From contig JAFKEE010000035.1 of the NCBI GenBank assembly GCA_017307505.1, forward strand, positions 62,001-126,000: a stretch of 64,000 bases of DNA, read 5' to 3'. The stretch is from Acidobacteriota bacterium. GTDB taxonomy: Bacteria > Acidobacteriota > Terriglobia > Bryobacterales > Bryobacteraceae. The position numbers and the translations under genes are program-made. The stretch's first letter is position 1. The number at the start of each line of letters is the position of its first letter. Shown piece by piece: positions 55,290-64,000 of this stretch. The notes under the pieces are model-generated. The model ran no database searches, was not told the DNA's origin, and saw only the letters and a program-made list of their open reading frames with translations.

Positions 55290-58204
55290 CAACCGGCCTG
55301 CATGGCAGCGGGCGGGACGGAAGGATCCGCGCTCGAGCCTGCGCTCACTCCAGCCGGAGCATCAACGTACGCAAGCGCCTCCAGCCGGTCGCGCATCAAC
55401 TGACCGACTGAGCTGGGGCTCAGGTTGGTCCGAACGAAGGCGCTGGCGGCCGCCGACAGCCTGGTGCGAACACCAGGGTCCGCCACGAGGGTCCGCATAT
55501 GGCTGGCGGCCTGTTCAATTTCCGGATCCGCCCAGCGGCTGTTCTCGTCGTAGGGCAGGCAACCTTGCCCGACAGGGATCAGGCGGAAATCCACCAGCAT
55601 GGAATTGTCGCTGCGCGTGAAGTCGACGTTCCCGGAGTAGTTCGTGACGATGGTGGGCTTGCCGAAGTACATGGCCTCGGCGATGTGAAGGCCGAAGCCT
55701 TCTGATCTGTGCAGCGAGACGATGCAGTCCGCAGCTTGCGTGAGCGCATGCATTTCGTTGCGGGAAAGCGTGGCATCGAAGATCCGAATATTCGGCGAGA
55801 CGCAGGCGGAGGTCACGTCTTCCAGCGATCTCCGCAGCTCTCTGGGCGCGGTGGCCGCGTTGTTGACCTTGACGACGAGCTGACAGTCCGGATTGGAGCC
55901 GAAGGCCGCCAGGAAGGCGCGAATCGACGCCAGAGGGTTCTTGCGTTCAATCACACTCAGCACGTCGAACGCGGTGAGAAACACAAACTGTCCGGGCTTG
56001 AACCCAAAGGGATGCCGGCCAGCATTGCCGGAAACCGAGGGGCAGACCGCGTGCGGGATGGTATGCACGGACACGGGGGCCTTCCGCCGGATGGCTTCGC
56101 TGCAGAACTCGCTGGGCGTCCAAACCTCCTGGTAGTAGGAGAACGCATCACGCCAGCGGTCAGGGAACTCCTCCAGTTCCCAGGCCCAGTAGCCGATATT
56201 GTGGCGGTTCCGGAAGAAGCGCGAGCCCAATTGGGCGGCCACATTGGCGGCCTGGTCCGCGTTGACATGCAGCAGATTGACCGAGTACGGGAACTCGGCG
56301 GACATCGGCCCCACCGAGCGATCGCGGGTCTTGCAGAAGCCGGCCTCTTCGGCGCCGCGCAGGCTTAGCGGCACCGATGCAGCCCGCAGGGCTCCGCAGG
56401 CAGCGCGCACAGATTCCCCCACTCCGGTTTCAGACCGGAAATACCCCACCAGGTTGACACCAAATTCGCCGCATTCCGGCTCGGGTGGAGCAGCCGCAGC
56501 CAGTTCGGACGGTGCGGCGTAGGGAAGGTTTGCCACGGTCTGGGATTGCCGGGATCCCTTGCGCAATTTGCCAACGCCGGACACCAGCCTGTCGAGGAAA
56601 GCGCGCGCGGACCGGGACGCGCCCATGGCTGCCAGGATGGCCTGGTAGCGAAGCCTGTCGAAGGGACCCGGCAAGGAGTCGAGCACGGCGCGCCACTGCT
56701 GATTCAGGATGGCGACGTGGTGACCGGAAAGCTGATACTCCTGGCGGCCATAGGTGAGCAGCCAGACGAGGAAGCGCGCACGATCGCTACCGCGCGGGTC
56801 GGGGAAGATGCGCTGCAGCTCGGGGCGGGCGCTATAGATGGCCGCGGCCAGCCGCGTGAGGCGGAGCCGCGAGCCGTCGGCCGGGCCTCCGCCGGATGCT
56901 GCGTCGACATCTTCCCGCTCGTCCTGCGGATCGGGCTCGGCCGCATTCTCGCGGTGCTCGCGGTAAGTGCGGGCGGCGGCCGTGATCGTGGTCAGGAAGG
57001 CGTCCCCGACGCCGTGCTCGACGCGGCCGCTGCTGAGCAGCCACTCCAGAAACCGCAGGTAATGCCCGCCAAAGATATCGGGCATCGCGGCCTGGACATC
57101 GGTCCTGGTGCGGTAGATGCGGTAAGCCAGGCGGGAGATTCCAGGGCGGCCGGCGTGCTCCTGGATCGGCCGGTTCCAAACCTCCACGAACAGCCGGAAG
57201 CCCTCGGCGGAGAAAGGGTCGGAGACAGACCGGGCGAGCTCTGGTTCTTCGTGATGGATGGGCCGGCACATATCGGGGATGGCGGTCCCGTTCTCGAAGT
57301 AGGAGTAAGCCTGCGGCCAATTCCGGCAGGCGGTGAGGCCTTCGGCCAGCAGTTGTTCGCCATAGTCGCTGAAGATCTGGCGGACCACCTGGGGCAGGGC
57401 CTGCAGGTCGTGGCGGTTCTGATGCTTGGACACCTTGCCCGGTTGATCCACATCGTAGCCGCTGAAGTGGAAGAAGGCGAGCGGCGCGCCCGCGACGCTG
57501 TAACCGGCCGCGGAGCGCGTGATGGGCCGGTGGGAGAGATTCCAGTAGGCCACGTTGTAGCCGGGATCCCGAAGAATGGCGACGCCCTCGAACATACCGG
57601 GCACAAGGTCCACCCAGCGTTGATCGACAAACAGGCCGCGCGGCAGATCCACCAGGCAATGGTCAAACAGGCGCTGCTGCCACCAGCAGAGAAAGGCCGA
57701 CGACGAAGCGCAGCGGGCAATGGCAATGAACCCGAGGTTGTACGAGCCCGACCGGAGAATATCGATCTCGCTGGGCCGCTTCGCATCCTCGAGGGCCGCA
57801 GTGAGGTGGGGCGTCAGGACAATGGACGATGACCGGAGGGCTTCCGTGACGCGGCTGAGCGGCGAATAGATGCGGATGTCGGGATCGAGATAGACGATGC
57901 GGTCGAAGCCGTACAGCCGGAAGAGGTGCTCAAAGGCGTAGGGCTTTACCGCGGTGCTCAACTCCAGAATGCTGTACTTGAAATGGAACCAGCGCGACTC
58001 GGGGATGGACAGGTCTGTGGAGGAAAGGAGTTCGAAGTTTTCCTGAGCCGGATCGAAGTAGCCGTCGACGCGGTCGACCAGGATCACAAAACGGCGCCAA
58101 TCCGGATGATGGACCGCCGCCGAGCGCATGAGTTGGCGCGCGTGGGCCAGGTAGTTCTTCGCGATGACCGTAAATAGAGCGGTACCACCCATGGAGCGTT
58201 CCAT
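55286..58204 (-). CDS. Two-domain glycosyltransferase (GT-A-like plus GT-B) with central repeats
   Basis: 972 residues. Residues 1-290 resemble GT8-type glycosyltransferases with a metal motif in RIVYLDPDIRIYS (DxD at 107-109). Two repeats of about 45 residues follow, at about 355-400 and 447-492, sharing RLAxxIYxxRxxxQxxxPD and RFLxWLLxxGRxE. Residues 581-960 form a GT4-type domain (FGVNLVGYFRSETGVGESVRAACGALR, SEGFGLHIAEAMYFGKPTIVTNYSGNVDF). Such fusions build polysaccharide repeats with two successive transfers. The start overlaps the stop of the upstream PPT-PhyH gene by one base, so this is the last gene of a three-gene glycan cluster. Confidence 0.88.
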   Translation of the reverse strand: MERSMGGTALFTVIAKNYLAHARQLMRSAAVHHPDWRRFVILVDRVDGYFDPAQENFELLSSTDLSIPESRWFHFKYSILELSTAVKPYAFEHLFRLYGFDRIVYLDPDIRIYSPLSRVTEALRSSSIVLTPHLTAALEDAKRPSEIDILRSGSYNLGFIAIARCASSSAFLCWWQQRLFDHCLVDLPRGLFVDQRWVDLVPGMFEGVAILRDPGYNVAYWNLSHRPITRSAAGYSVAGAPLAFFHFSGYDVDQPGKVSKHQNRHDLQALPQVVRQIFSDYGEQLLAEGLTACRNWPQAYSYFENGTAIPDMCRPIHHEEPELARSVSDPFSAEGFRLFVEVWNRPIQEHAGRPGISRLAYRIYRTRTDVQAAMPDIFGGHYLRFLEWLLSSGRVEHGVGDAFLTTITAAARTYREHRENAAEPDPQDEREDVDAASGGGPADGSRLRLTRLAAAIYSARPELQRIFPDPRGSDRARFLVWLLTYGRQEYQLSGHHVAILNQQWRAVLDSLPGPFDRLRYQAILAAMGASRSARAFLDRLVSGVGKLRKGSRQSQTVANLPYAAPSELAAAAPPEPECGEFGVNLVGYFRSETGVGESVRAACGALRAASVPLSLRGAEEAGFCKTRDRSVGPMSAEFPYSVNLLHVNADQAANVAAQLGSRFFRNRHNIGYWAWELEEFPDRWRDAFSYYQEVWTPSEFCSEAIRRKAPVSVHTIPHAVCPSVSGNAGRHPFGFKPGQFVFLTAFDVLSVIERKNPLASIRAFLAAFGSNPDCQLVVKVNNAATAPRELRRSLEDVTSACVSPNIRIFDATLSRNEMHALTQAADCIVSLHRSEGFGLHIAEAMYFGKPTIVTNYSGNVDFTRSDNSMLVDFRLIPVGQGCLPYDENSRWADPEIEQAASHMRTLVADPGVRTRLSAAASAFVRTNLSPSSVGQLMRDRLEALAYVDAPAGVSAGSSADPSVPPAAMQAGC

Positions 58205-60372
58205 CAGCGGAAAAAGGGGATCCCTCTCGGCGTACGTGCCTTCTTCAATTCAGCCTCCAGCGACTTTGCATAACGTTCCGATTCCAGCCTCATTTCCTCG
58301 CGCCGCTGATTGTCCTCCAGCAGGCTGCGGGCATAGCGTTGGGCCTCTTCCGCCATCTCGCGCAACTGAGAGGATTCCGCCAGCACCGCACGCAGGAAGG
58401 GCATGGCGGATTCCGTGTCTTCGTGCGTGCCGAAGACGATGGGGTAGCGCGTACCGGTGAGGGTACCCAGCGTGCGTCCGTCCATATAGCAGGCGCTCAG
58501 CGCGCGGCGCGGCGTCCCGGTGCGGTTCACGTCGCTGCGATGGATGAGCCAGTTGTGCAGCAACAGGCCTTCGCCCGGCTCCAATTCGAGATACTCGATC
58601 CGGTCTTCGGGACAGTACTGTTCCACGTGCTCCGGACTGAGCGTGCTGCCGTTCCTGCTCAACAGACCCAGATGGTGCGAGCCGGGAATCACCTGAACGC
58701 AGCCATTCAGACGCGTGGCTGGATCGAGCGCAATCCAGGAGGTGACCAGGGGGTCCCGATCGAGCTTCCAGACGTCGCCGGCGTCCTGATGCCAGGGGAG
58801 ATAGGTGCCCTGCCCGGCCGGCTTGTTCATCATCATGACCCGGAACACGGAGATGGGTACGTGAGGGCCGTAATGCCGGGCGCAGATCTCGCGGAAGACC
58901 TCGCGCCGGACCAGTTCCAGGATCAGCGGATCGGCCTCCAGACCCTGGATTTTGCGATAGGCGAGCGTGGCGCCGGAGTGGCCGGGCACGGGGTCCGGCA
59001 AGTCCTCGTATGCGCCTCCGGTATCGAGCTGCATGTGCAGAGTCGGATAGCGCACACGGCCCAGCATGATGTCGTCGAGCCTCTCGCTCAGACGAGCGAG
59101 TTGATCAGCATCCAGAAGGCGGCCCAGGCGCAGATAACCGTTGCGGTCGTATTCCTTCCACTGCTCGCTGGAGATGAGGCCGGTGGGGCTCGCGCTTTCC
59201 TCCGGCTTGACGTGAATGGCCGGAGCGGCCGGCCAATCTACGGAGGAAGGCGTCAGGCGCAATGCGCCGAGGATCCCTGCCCAGCGTTGCGGCTCGTGGC
59301 TCCAGGCCCGCTGGGACGCGGCAGCGAGCCGTTTGCGAACTCCGTGCCGCTGATGCCAGAGCTCCATGGCCAGCGGCAGCAGGGCGCCCCGCTCCACGTC
59401 GGCTACGGAAAGACACCACCCGTCGGCGCCGGCGGACACCTGTGCGCCGTGGAGCTTGGTCCGGGTGTAGGAGTCGACGGTGATGCCGAGGGACGGAACT
59501 CCAGACGCGGTGGCGAACACGATTGGGTGATAACGTGCCGAGACCACGAGCTCCGCCTGACTGGTGAGCCACGCCGCCTCGCGCGGCTCCCACGGATTCA
59601 GCAGCAGCAGACCGGTCCGCATCAACGCACGCAGAGCGCGGCCGGCCTCGGCGTCCCCGCTGCCTTGCGGTCCGCCGACATGAGGAACGAAGATGAGCGA
59701 AGCGTCCAGGCTGGCGGCGAGGCAGTCGAGCTGGCTGGCGAGCACCTCCAGCGTCTTCGCGCGGTGCGAAGTGGCAAAGGAGGGATCCAGGGTTACCAGG
59801 ATCCACGGATGCGGCAGCGCGTGTAGCGGTTCCGCGCGCTCGTCTTCAACAGGGAGAGGATCCAGGAAGTAGGCATCATCCCACTGCCTGTGCACGCGCG
59901 CCGGATCCACGCCCAGGCTGAGAGCCATGGAAGCGGAGCAGTCGTCGCGAACACCCAGCCAGTCGCACTTCTGCAGCGAACCCGCCAGGCGGCGGCTGAG
60001 GCTGCTGGTCAGGTGGGGTCCGATCATCTGCCCCAGCAGCACCGTGGGGAGGTTCAGCGACTGAGCATGCTCCAGCAGGAGGATCCGGTCCATCACCTTT
60101 TCGGGCCAGGTGGAGCACAGGTTCCCGCCCCCGGAAACTACCAGTCCGCGGGCTCCGGCGATCAGTCTGTCGACCGGTTGTTCAAAGGGGCATTTCACGG
60201 AATTCACCCGGTAGCGCTGGCTGGTCCAATCCGGATCAGCCGAGGCAACCGTGAATTCAAGATTGGGAATGAGCCGCGCCAGAGTGAGCAGGTTGGCCTC
60301 GAGCATTGCTTCATCCCCGAGATGGAAATGTTCCGGACCGCCTACGTCGCCAATGACAACGAGGCTATGCAT
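58204..60372 (-). CDS. Polysaccharide pyruvyltransferase-PhyH dioxygenase fusion
   Basis: 722 residues from ATG 60372 (a GTG at 60417 would overlap the methyltransferase gene). The N-terminal half is a polysaccharide-pyruvyltransferase-like GT-B fold (MHSLVVIGDVGGPEHFHLGDEAML, GLVVSGGGNL, VSARYHPIVFATASGVPSLGI). The C-terminal half, from about 400, is a phytanoyl-CoA-dioxygenase-like domain with LPWHQDAGDVW (His528, Asp530), HNWLIHRSDVN (His611) and a PRRAL arginine for 2-oxoglutarate. A coiled tail (about 680-722) ends the protein. It probably adds a pyruvyl group and oxidises the same glycan. I know of no described member with this fusion. Confidence 0.85.
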   Translation of the reverse strand: MHSLVVIGDVGGPEHFHLGDEAMLEANLLTLARLIPNLEFTVASADPDWTSQRYRVNSVKCPFEQPVDRLIAGARGLVVSGGGNLCSTWPEKVMDRILLLEHAQSLNLPTVLLGQMIGPHLTSSLSRRLAGSLQKCDWLGVRDDCSASMALSLGVDPARVHRQWDDAYFLDPLPVEDERAEPLHALPHPWILVTLDPSFATSHRAKTLEVLASQLDCLAASLDASLIFVPHVGGPQGSGDAEAGRALRALMRTGLLLLNPWEPREAAWLTSQAELVVSARYHPIVFATASGVPSLGITVDSYTRTKLHGAQVSAGADGWCLSVADVERGALLPLAMELWHQRHGVRKRLAAASQRAWSHEPQRWAGILGALRLTPSSVDWPAAPAIHVKPEESASPTGLISSEQWKEYDRNGYLRLGRLLDADQLARLSERLDDIMLGRVRYPTLHMQLDTGGAYEDLPDPVPGHSGATLAYRKIQGLEADPLILELVRREVFREICARHYGPHVPISVFRVMMMNKPAGQGTYLPWHQDAGDVWKLDRDPLVTSWIALDPATRLNGCVQVIPGSHHLGLLSRNGSTLSPEHVEQYCPEDRIEYLELEPGEGLLLHNWLIHRSDVNRTGTPRRALSACYMDGRTLGTLTGTRYPIVFGTHEDTESAMPFLRAVLAESSQLREMAEEAQRYARSLLEDNQRREEMRLESERYAKSLEAELKKARTPRGIPFFR

Positions 60373-60395
60373 TGGTCCGGCGCCGCCTTGAAAAT

Positions 60396-61172
60396 TCAGG
60401 ATTTGCGGACGAAACACTCCGCGCCGAGTGTGCCTGAGTGATTCGTAAATTTAATGGACACGTCGGCGATCCCATTTTCGTAAAGGTAGCACAGGATTTC
60501 ATTCATGTTGTAATGATTCATCTGAATTTGGGTGTCGCCGGCCGGATGCTCGACGAGTTTTCGAATCCCATCCGGTGTGCGCTCAAAAAAACGGTATAAG
60601 GATCCGCTCACATTGTCGGCTTCATACTTCACGCTCTGAATTTCCGCGGCGAAGGTAAAGTGAAGATATCCGGCTCCGCCGCGCTTTAATAGACGCAGAA
60701 GGCCATTGAGGATTTGAACACCCCGGCGGGGCGGGATGTGCTGGAAGACGATGTAGCTTGTGATGAGATCAACACTGCCGGCGTAGCGCGCCACCGCTGC
60801 GAGATCGTCGGTGGACCGGACCAGCTCTATATTCCTGACATTTCGTCGATCGGCATTCTCGCGACAGAATTTGAGCATCGTGGGGGAAACGTCCAGGCCG
60901 ATGCTTTTCTTGCTTCTGGCGGCGAGCGGCAGCAGAAGCCGCCCAAGGCCGCAGCCGAAATCGAGGCTCAAGTCGAAGGATTTCGGCGTACCAAACCGCT
61001 GGCTAAGCCCGTCAACGATGGAGGAGATACTCTCTTCGCCGCTGCGAAAGAACCGTTCGACGGCTTCGGGCCGGAGGTTCTTCCTGCGAAACTCCTCGGC
61101 GGAGAGGACGGACCAGTAGGGTTCACTTTTCGCGAATTCTTCCCAGTCCTGGTCCGTATTGTGGTCGGGCAT
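60396..61172 (-). CDS. Class I SAM-dependent methyltransferase
   Basis: 258 residues. Motif I is LDFGCGLGRLLLPLAAR, followed by IGLDVSPTMLKFCRENA, VDLITSYIVFQHIPPRRGVQILNGLLRLLKRGGAGYLHF and a C-terminal cap. This is the class often found modifying sugars in polysaccharide clusters. It is the first gene of the three-gene run with the pyruvyltransferase fusion (24 bases) and the double glycosyltransferase. Substrate unknown. Confidence 0.88.
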   Translation of the reverse strand: MPDHNTDQDWEEFAKSEPYWSVLSAEEFRRKNLRPEAVERFFRSGEESISSIVDGLSQRFGTPKSFDLSLDFGCGLGRLLLPLAARSKKSIGLDVSPTMLKFCRENADRRNVRNIELVRSTDDLAAVARYAGSVDLITSYIVFQHIPPRRGVQILNGLLRLLKRGGAGYLHFTFAAEIQSVKYEADNVSGSLYRFFERTPDGIRKLVEHPAGDTQIQMNHYNMNEILCYLYENGIADVSIKFTNHSGTLGAECFVRKS

Positions 61173-61276
61173 TCGACAAGTTTAACAGCCGTTCCATGCA
61201 CCGTGGAGTTTTGAATGCGCGGCCCGGTGGTCCCGTATTTCGCATGCCGCACGACAAGCCCGAAGCTTCTGGGCGG

Positions 61277-61573
61277 CTACCCGCCCGCGATGGCGCCCAG
61301 AATGATCAGCGTTTCCCTGCCCTGGGCGATCGCTTCCGGCAGTGGTTTGTCGTGCGACTCGTGCGACCAGTCCTCTTCGCAGGCGAAGAAACGCAGGAAG
61401 TCGCGGCGTTTCAAGGTCACGTGATCCCGCATTGTGCCGGCGAGCATGGGGTAGCGGCGCTCCAGTTCGTCCAGCACGGCCCGGATGGTCACCGGGCCGG
61501 CCAGATCGAGTTGCAGTTCGCCTTGAATGCCCGCCAGGTTCCGGAGATGGGCGGGCAATTCGACACGAATCAT
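61277..61573 (-). CDS. MoaD/ThiS-family ubiquitin-like protein
   Basis: 98 residues with a beta-grasp fold: [41 protein letters not shown], and a C-terminal [21 protein letters not shown]. The end is GG, the diglycine that is adenylated and thiocarboxylated in MoaD and ThiS. Its ATG overlaps the stop of the propeller gene by four bases (ATGA), so both are made together. No moaE, thiG or other sulfur-transfer partner lies nearby. Confidence 0.88.
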   Translation of the reverse strand: MIRVELPAHLRNLAGIQGELQLDLAGPVTIRAVLDELERRYPMLAGTMRDHVTLKRRDFLRFFACEEDWSHESHDKPLPEAIAQGRETLIILGAIAGG

Positions 61574-62685
61574 GGCAGGGTCTGGACCTCCACGGAAAGC
61601 ACCGCAGGAAGGTCGCGGACGATGGGCGCCCAACTGTCGCCGGCATTGCTGGAGGCGTAGACCTGGCCCCCGGTGGTGCCGAAATAGACGCCGCACTGGT
61701 CGAGCTTGTCAACGGCCATTGCATCCCGCAGTACGTTTACATAGCAGTCGCTTTGCGGCAGGCCCTTGGTGAGCGCCTCCCACTCGTTGCCGCCCGTGCG
61801 GCTGCGGTACACCTGCAACTTGCCATCAATGGGGAAGTGCTCGGAGTCGCTCTTGATGGGGACGACGTAGATCGTCTCCGGCTCGTGGGCGTGGACGTCG
61901 ATGACAAAGCCGAAGTCCGTGGGCAGGTTTCCGCTGACTTCCTGCCACATGTCTCCGGCGTCGTCGCTGCGCATCACATCCCAATGCTTCTGCATGAACA
62001 GCGTGTTGGGCCGCGATGGGTGCATGGCGATGCGATGGACACAGTGGCCCACTTCGGCCTTGGGGTCGGGGATGTATTGCGAGCGGAGACCCTGATTGAT
62101 TGGCTTCCAGGTGACGCCGCCATCGTCAGTGCGGAACGCGCCCGCGGCCGAGATGGCGATGTACATGCGGCCCGGATCGCTCTTGTCGAGAACGATGGTG
62201 TGCAGGCACATGCCGCCCGCGCCGGGCTGCCACTTGGGTCCGGTGCCGTGGCCGCGCAGGCCGGAAAGCTCGGCCCACGATTTGCCGCCATCGGTCGATT
62301 TAAACAAGGCAGCATCTTCCACACCGGCAAAAACGGTATCCGCCTCGGTGAGCGACGGTTCCAGGTGCCAGACCCGCTTGAACTCCCAGGGGTGCGGAGT
62401 GCCGTCGTACCACTGGTGCGTGCCAGGCACGCCTTCATAGACAAACTTGTTGTCCATGGGGGCCCAGGTCTTGCCGCCGTCATCCGAGCGTTGAATCAGC
62501 TGGCCGAACCAGCCGCTGGACTGCGAGGCATAGATCCGGTTGGGATCGACGGGCGATCCCTTGACGTGATAGATCTCCCAACCCGCGAAGTGCGGGCCGC
62601 TGACATCCCATTTCTCGCGCTTCGCATCCGATTCCAGAACAAAGGCACCTTTGCGAGTGCCAACCAATACCCGTACGCTGCTCAT
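61570..62685 (-). CDS. Cytosolic BNR/sialidase-like propeller protein coupled to MoaD
   Basis: 371 residues without a signal peptide. It carries several sialidase Asp-box motifs: [44 protein letters not shown] and [10 protein letters not shown], each in a blade. [20 protein letters not shown] opens the first blade. Catalytic residues of true sialidases cannot be assigned. Similar propeller-MoaD neighbours are common in other bacteria, which argues for a shared but unknown pathway. The gene is followed, in the same direction, by the MoaD gene with an ATGA overlap. Confidence 0.85.
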   Translation of the reverse strand: MSSVRVLVGTRKGAFVLESDAKREKWDVSGPHFAGWEIYHVKGSPVDPNRIYASQSSGWFGQLIQRSDDGGKTWAPMDNKFVYEGVPGTHQWYDGTPHPWEFKRVWHLEPSLTEADTVFAGVEDAALFKSTDGGKSWAELSGLRGHGTGPKWQPGAGGMCLHTIVLDKSDPGRMYIAISAAGAFRTDDGGVTWKPINQGLRSQYIPDPKAEVGHCVHRIAMHPSRPNTLFMQKHWDVMRSDDAGDMWQEVSGNLPTDFGFVIDVHAHEPETIYVVPIKSDSEHFPIDGKLQVYRSRTGGNEWEALTKGLPQSDCYVNVLRDAMAVDKLDQCGVYFGTTGGQVYASSNAGDSWAPIVRDLPAVLSVEVQTLP

Positions 62686-62761
62686 CCCTCAGCTCCTTTC
62701 GAACTTGATCCCAAACGGGGGAATCGCGCCGGCAAGCCCCAGGCAAGCGCAGCGCGGCCGG

Positions 62762-63121
62762 TTATTCGTGCTCCGGCAATCCCTGGAGTTCCACGACGGG
62801 CCTGACTTCGACGGTCCCCTTTTTGGCGCCGGGAATCCGGCTGGCGATGTCGATGGCCTCGTCCTGATCCTTGGCTTCCACCATGAAGTAGCCGCCCAGT
62901 TGTTCTCTCGTTTCGGCAAACGGGCCGTCGGTCACCAGCCGTTTTCCGTCGCGAACGCGGACACTTACAGCGGTGGAAACCGGCTGCAGTGGAGAGGCGC
63001 TCACATACTTTCCGTTGGTGCTGAGCTGGTGGGCGAGGTTGGATGACTCGCCGTAGCACTCTACACGCTCCGGTTCGGTGTAAACGTGTTCCTCCGCATA
63101 AATCAGCAACATGTACTTCAT
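62762..63121 (-). CDS. YciI-related (DGPF) protein
   Basis: 119 residues. MKYMLLIYAEEHVYTEP, then LVTDGPFAETREQLGGYFMVEAKDQDEAIDIASRIPGA, the DGPF motif and the characteristic DQDEAI helix. The family has a ferredoxin-like fold, and some members are found with ECF sigma factors, but none is adjacent here. It lies 77 bases upstream of the propeller-MoaD pair on the same strand and may be read with them. Confidence 0.88.
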   Translation of the reverse strand: MKYMLLIYAEEHVYTEPERVECYGESSNLAHQLSTNGKYVSASPLQPVSTAVSVRVRDGKRLVTDGPFAETREQLGGYFMVEAKDQDEAIDIASRIPGAKKGTVEVRPVVELQGLPEHE

Positions 63122-63684
63122 CCCAGGGTCTCCTTATGGTCGTCGAACGCGAATGACGGAAATCGACACCGCATCCGGAAAATATTTGGGGTGTGACTCT
63201 GTTGTATCGCCATTTCTTCGCCCCTGCAACAGGGAAGCAAGGCGAATGGCTGTCAGATATGTAAATTCCCGGCGTAGTCCGCCTCTGAGGCCAACTCCGA
63301 CCAGACTACCCCATCCCGATCTCCAAGTCAGCCGTCGGGGGAAGTGTTGGACGTCCCACACAAGCAAAGGGCGGACGCCCGCGACGCCATCAGGCGGGCA
63401 GGAAGGGCGCCTTCCCATTCAAAAAACGGGGATTAGCTTCCGCCGCGAGACCGGCTGACCGGCCAGGAATCACGCAAATAGAGAGCGAAGACCTCCGCCC
63501 GGCAGAATCATATGTCGGGCGCCATACAGTCTTTCAGACCTCAAACTCTAAAGTCCTCCACTCAAATAAGCGATGTACCCCTAGGGCCGATTTCGAGCCG
63601 CGACCGGTGGAGGCACCGGCGTGCCGGGCGGCGCCCCGGACGGAATGCGAGCGGCAGGACGCCGGTTGGGTGGAGGAGATAAGA
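63122..63684. other. Intergenic region, no gene seen
   Basis: 563 bases with no credible coding frame, no tRNA fold and no strong inverted repeat. It should hold the promoters of the divergent YciI-like and chemoreceptor genes. Plausible elements could not be singled out. GGAGGAGATAAGA at its right end is the ribosome site of the chemoreceptor gene. Confidence 0.6.
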
Positions 63685-64000
63685 ATGACTGAGAGCGAGA
63701 CGGGATTCGGGTCGATGCAAAGGCAGAGCCTGTGGACCAGGTTTGAGCAGGACAGCCGCCACCTTCGCGAAGCCGTCGCAGCCGGAGAGATTCAAGCACG
63801 GCTTCAGCCCTCCCAATACGAAGGCGAGGCCGCCGCGGCGTGCAAGCTGATCAACGAGACTCTGGACGTCCTGGTGGGGACATTCACCAAAGCCATGCAG
63901 TCCGTAGAGCAGATGAGCATCGGGCAGATTCCTCCGCCCCTCTCCGATGGCTTTCCGGGAGGATTCGCCTACTCCAAGGATGTCTGCAACGGGTTCATCG
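63685..64000 (+). CDS. Methyl-accepting chemotaxis protein with HAMP-like region (start only)
   Basis: The first 105 residues are seen, starting at ATG 63685 with GGAGGAG 7 bases upstream; the gene runs past the right edge. No membrane segment occurs in this stretch. AACKLINETLDVLVGTFTKAMQSVEQMSIGQIPPPLSDGF matches the linker of HAMP-type units that are repeated in soluble chemoreceptors (poly-HAMP). A cytoplasmic receptor is therefore likely, but the signalling domain is outside the window. Confidence 0.6.
   Translation, partial: MTESETGFGSMQRQSLWTRFEQDSRHLREAVAAGEIQARLQPSQYEGEAAAACKLINETLDVLVGTFTKAMQSVEQMSIGQIPPPLSDGFPGGFAYSKDVCNGFI

Noticed and set aside
63134-63418. A minus-strand frame of 94 residues in the intergenic region
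   Set aside because: No ribosome site and an arginine-rich random-looking translation.

Overview
The window looks like chromosomal DNA from a GC-rich acidobacterium of the Solibacter/Bryobacter type (Acidobacteriota, Bryobacterales). The reasons are three large secreted proteins with NHL or PQQ propellers and a C-terminal domain of the kind that is greatly expanded in that group, an Oar-like TonB-dependent receptor with an N-terminal carboxypeptidase-regulatory domain, and a remnant of an ADOP-type FtsX permease. No rRNA, tRNA, CRISPR array, transposase or integrase was found. All assignments come from reading the sequence; no database search was run.

Layout. 0-4.8 kb: a MarR regulator cut by the left edge, a secreted YciI-like protein, small membrane proteins, a VOC protein, a permease remnant, a MetY-type sulfhydrylase and an adenosine-specific-kinase-family protein. 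4.8-16.5 kb: M28 peptidase, ABC-F ATPase, an NRAMP-related transporter, threonine dehydratase, a TonB-dependent receptor and a PQQ-propeller protein. 16.6-23.3 kb: two minus-strand operons, uppS-cdsA-HD hydrolase (undecaprenyl and phospholipid precursors) and HU-M50 protease-two glycosyltransferases-prepilin peptidase, separated by a small secreted metalloprotease gene. 23.4-34.9 kb: flavin reductase, Tpx, a secreted metallo-beta-lactamase-fold protein, a DUF255 thioredoxin-domain protein, an M20 peptidase, a xylose-isomerase-like protein, an NHL protein behind a structured leader, a DinB-pentapeptide fusion and a TPR plus retropepsin-like protein.

35-49 kb: a MoxR-type AAA ATPase overlapping a large unrecognised gene, another NHL protein, dprA, topA, a solitary HicB-like protein and a GH63-like glucosidase. 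49.1-52.2 kb: a segment with lower GC in part, holding three unfamiliar minus-strand genes and bracketed by two copies of a 21-bp palindromic repeat. 52.3-64 kb: a GMC oxidoreductase with its small subunit, a minus-strand glycan cluster (methyltransferase, pyruvyltransferase-PhyH fusion, double glycosyltransferase), a sialidase-like propeller coupled to a MoaD/ThiS protein, a YciI protein, and the start of a chemoreceptor with HAMP-like sequence running off the right edge.

Two reading frames look damaged: uppS has a single in-frame TAA exactly where a conserved glutamate is expected, and the Hcp-like repeat gene near 50 kb appears to carry an extra base in a TTTT run. Both could be assembly errors or real lesions. 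The best candidates for undescribed biology are the AAA/609-residue gene pair (36.2-38.9 kb), the repeat-flanked segment (49.1-52.2 kb), the propeller-MoaD pair (61.3-62.7 kb) and the structured leader near 30.7 kb.
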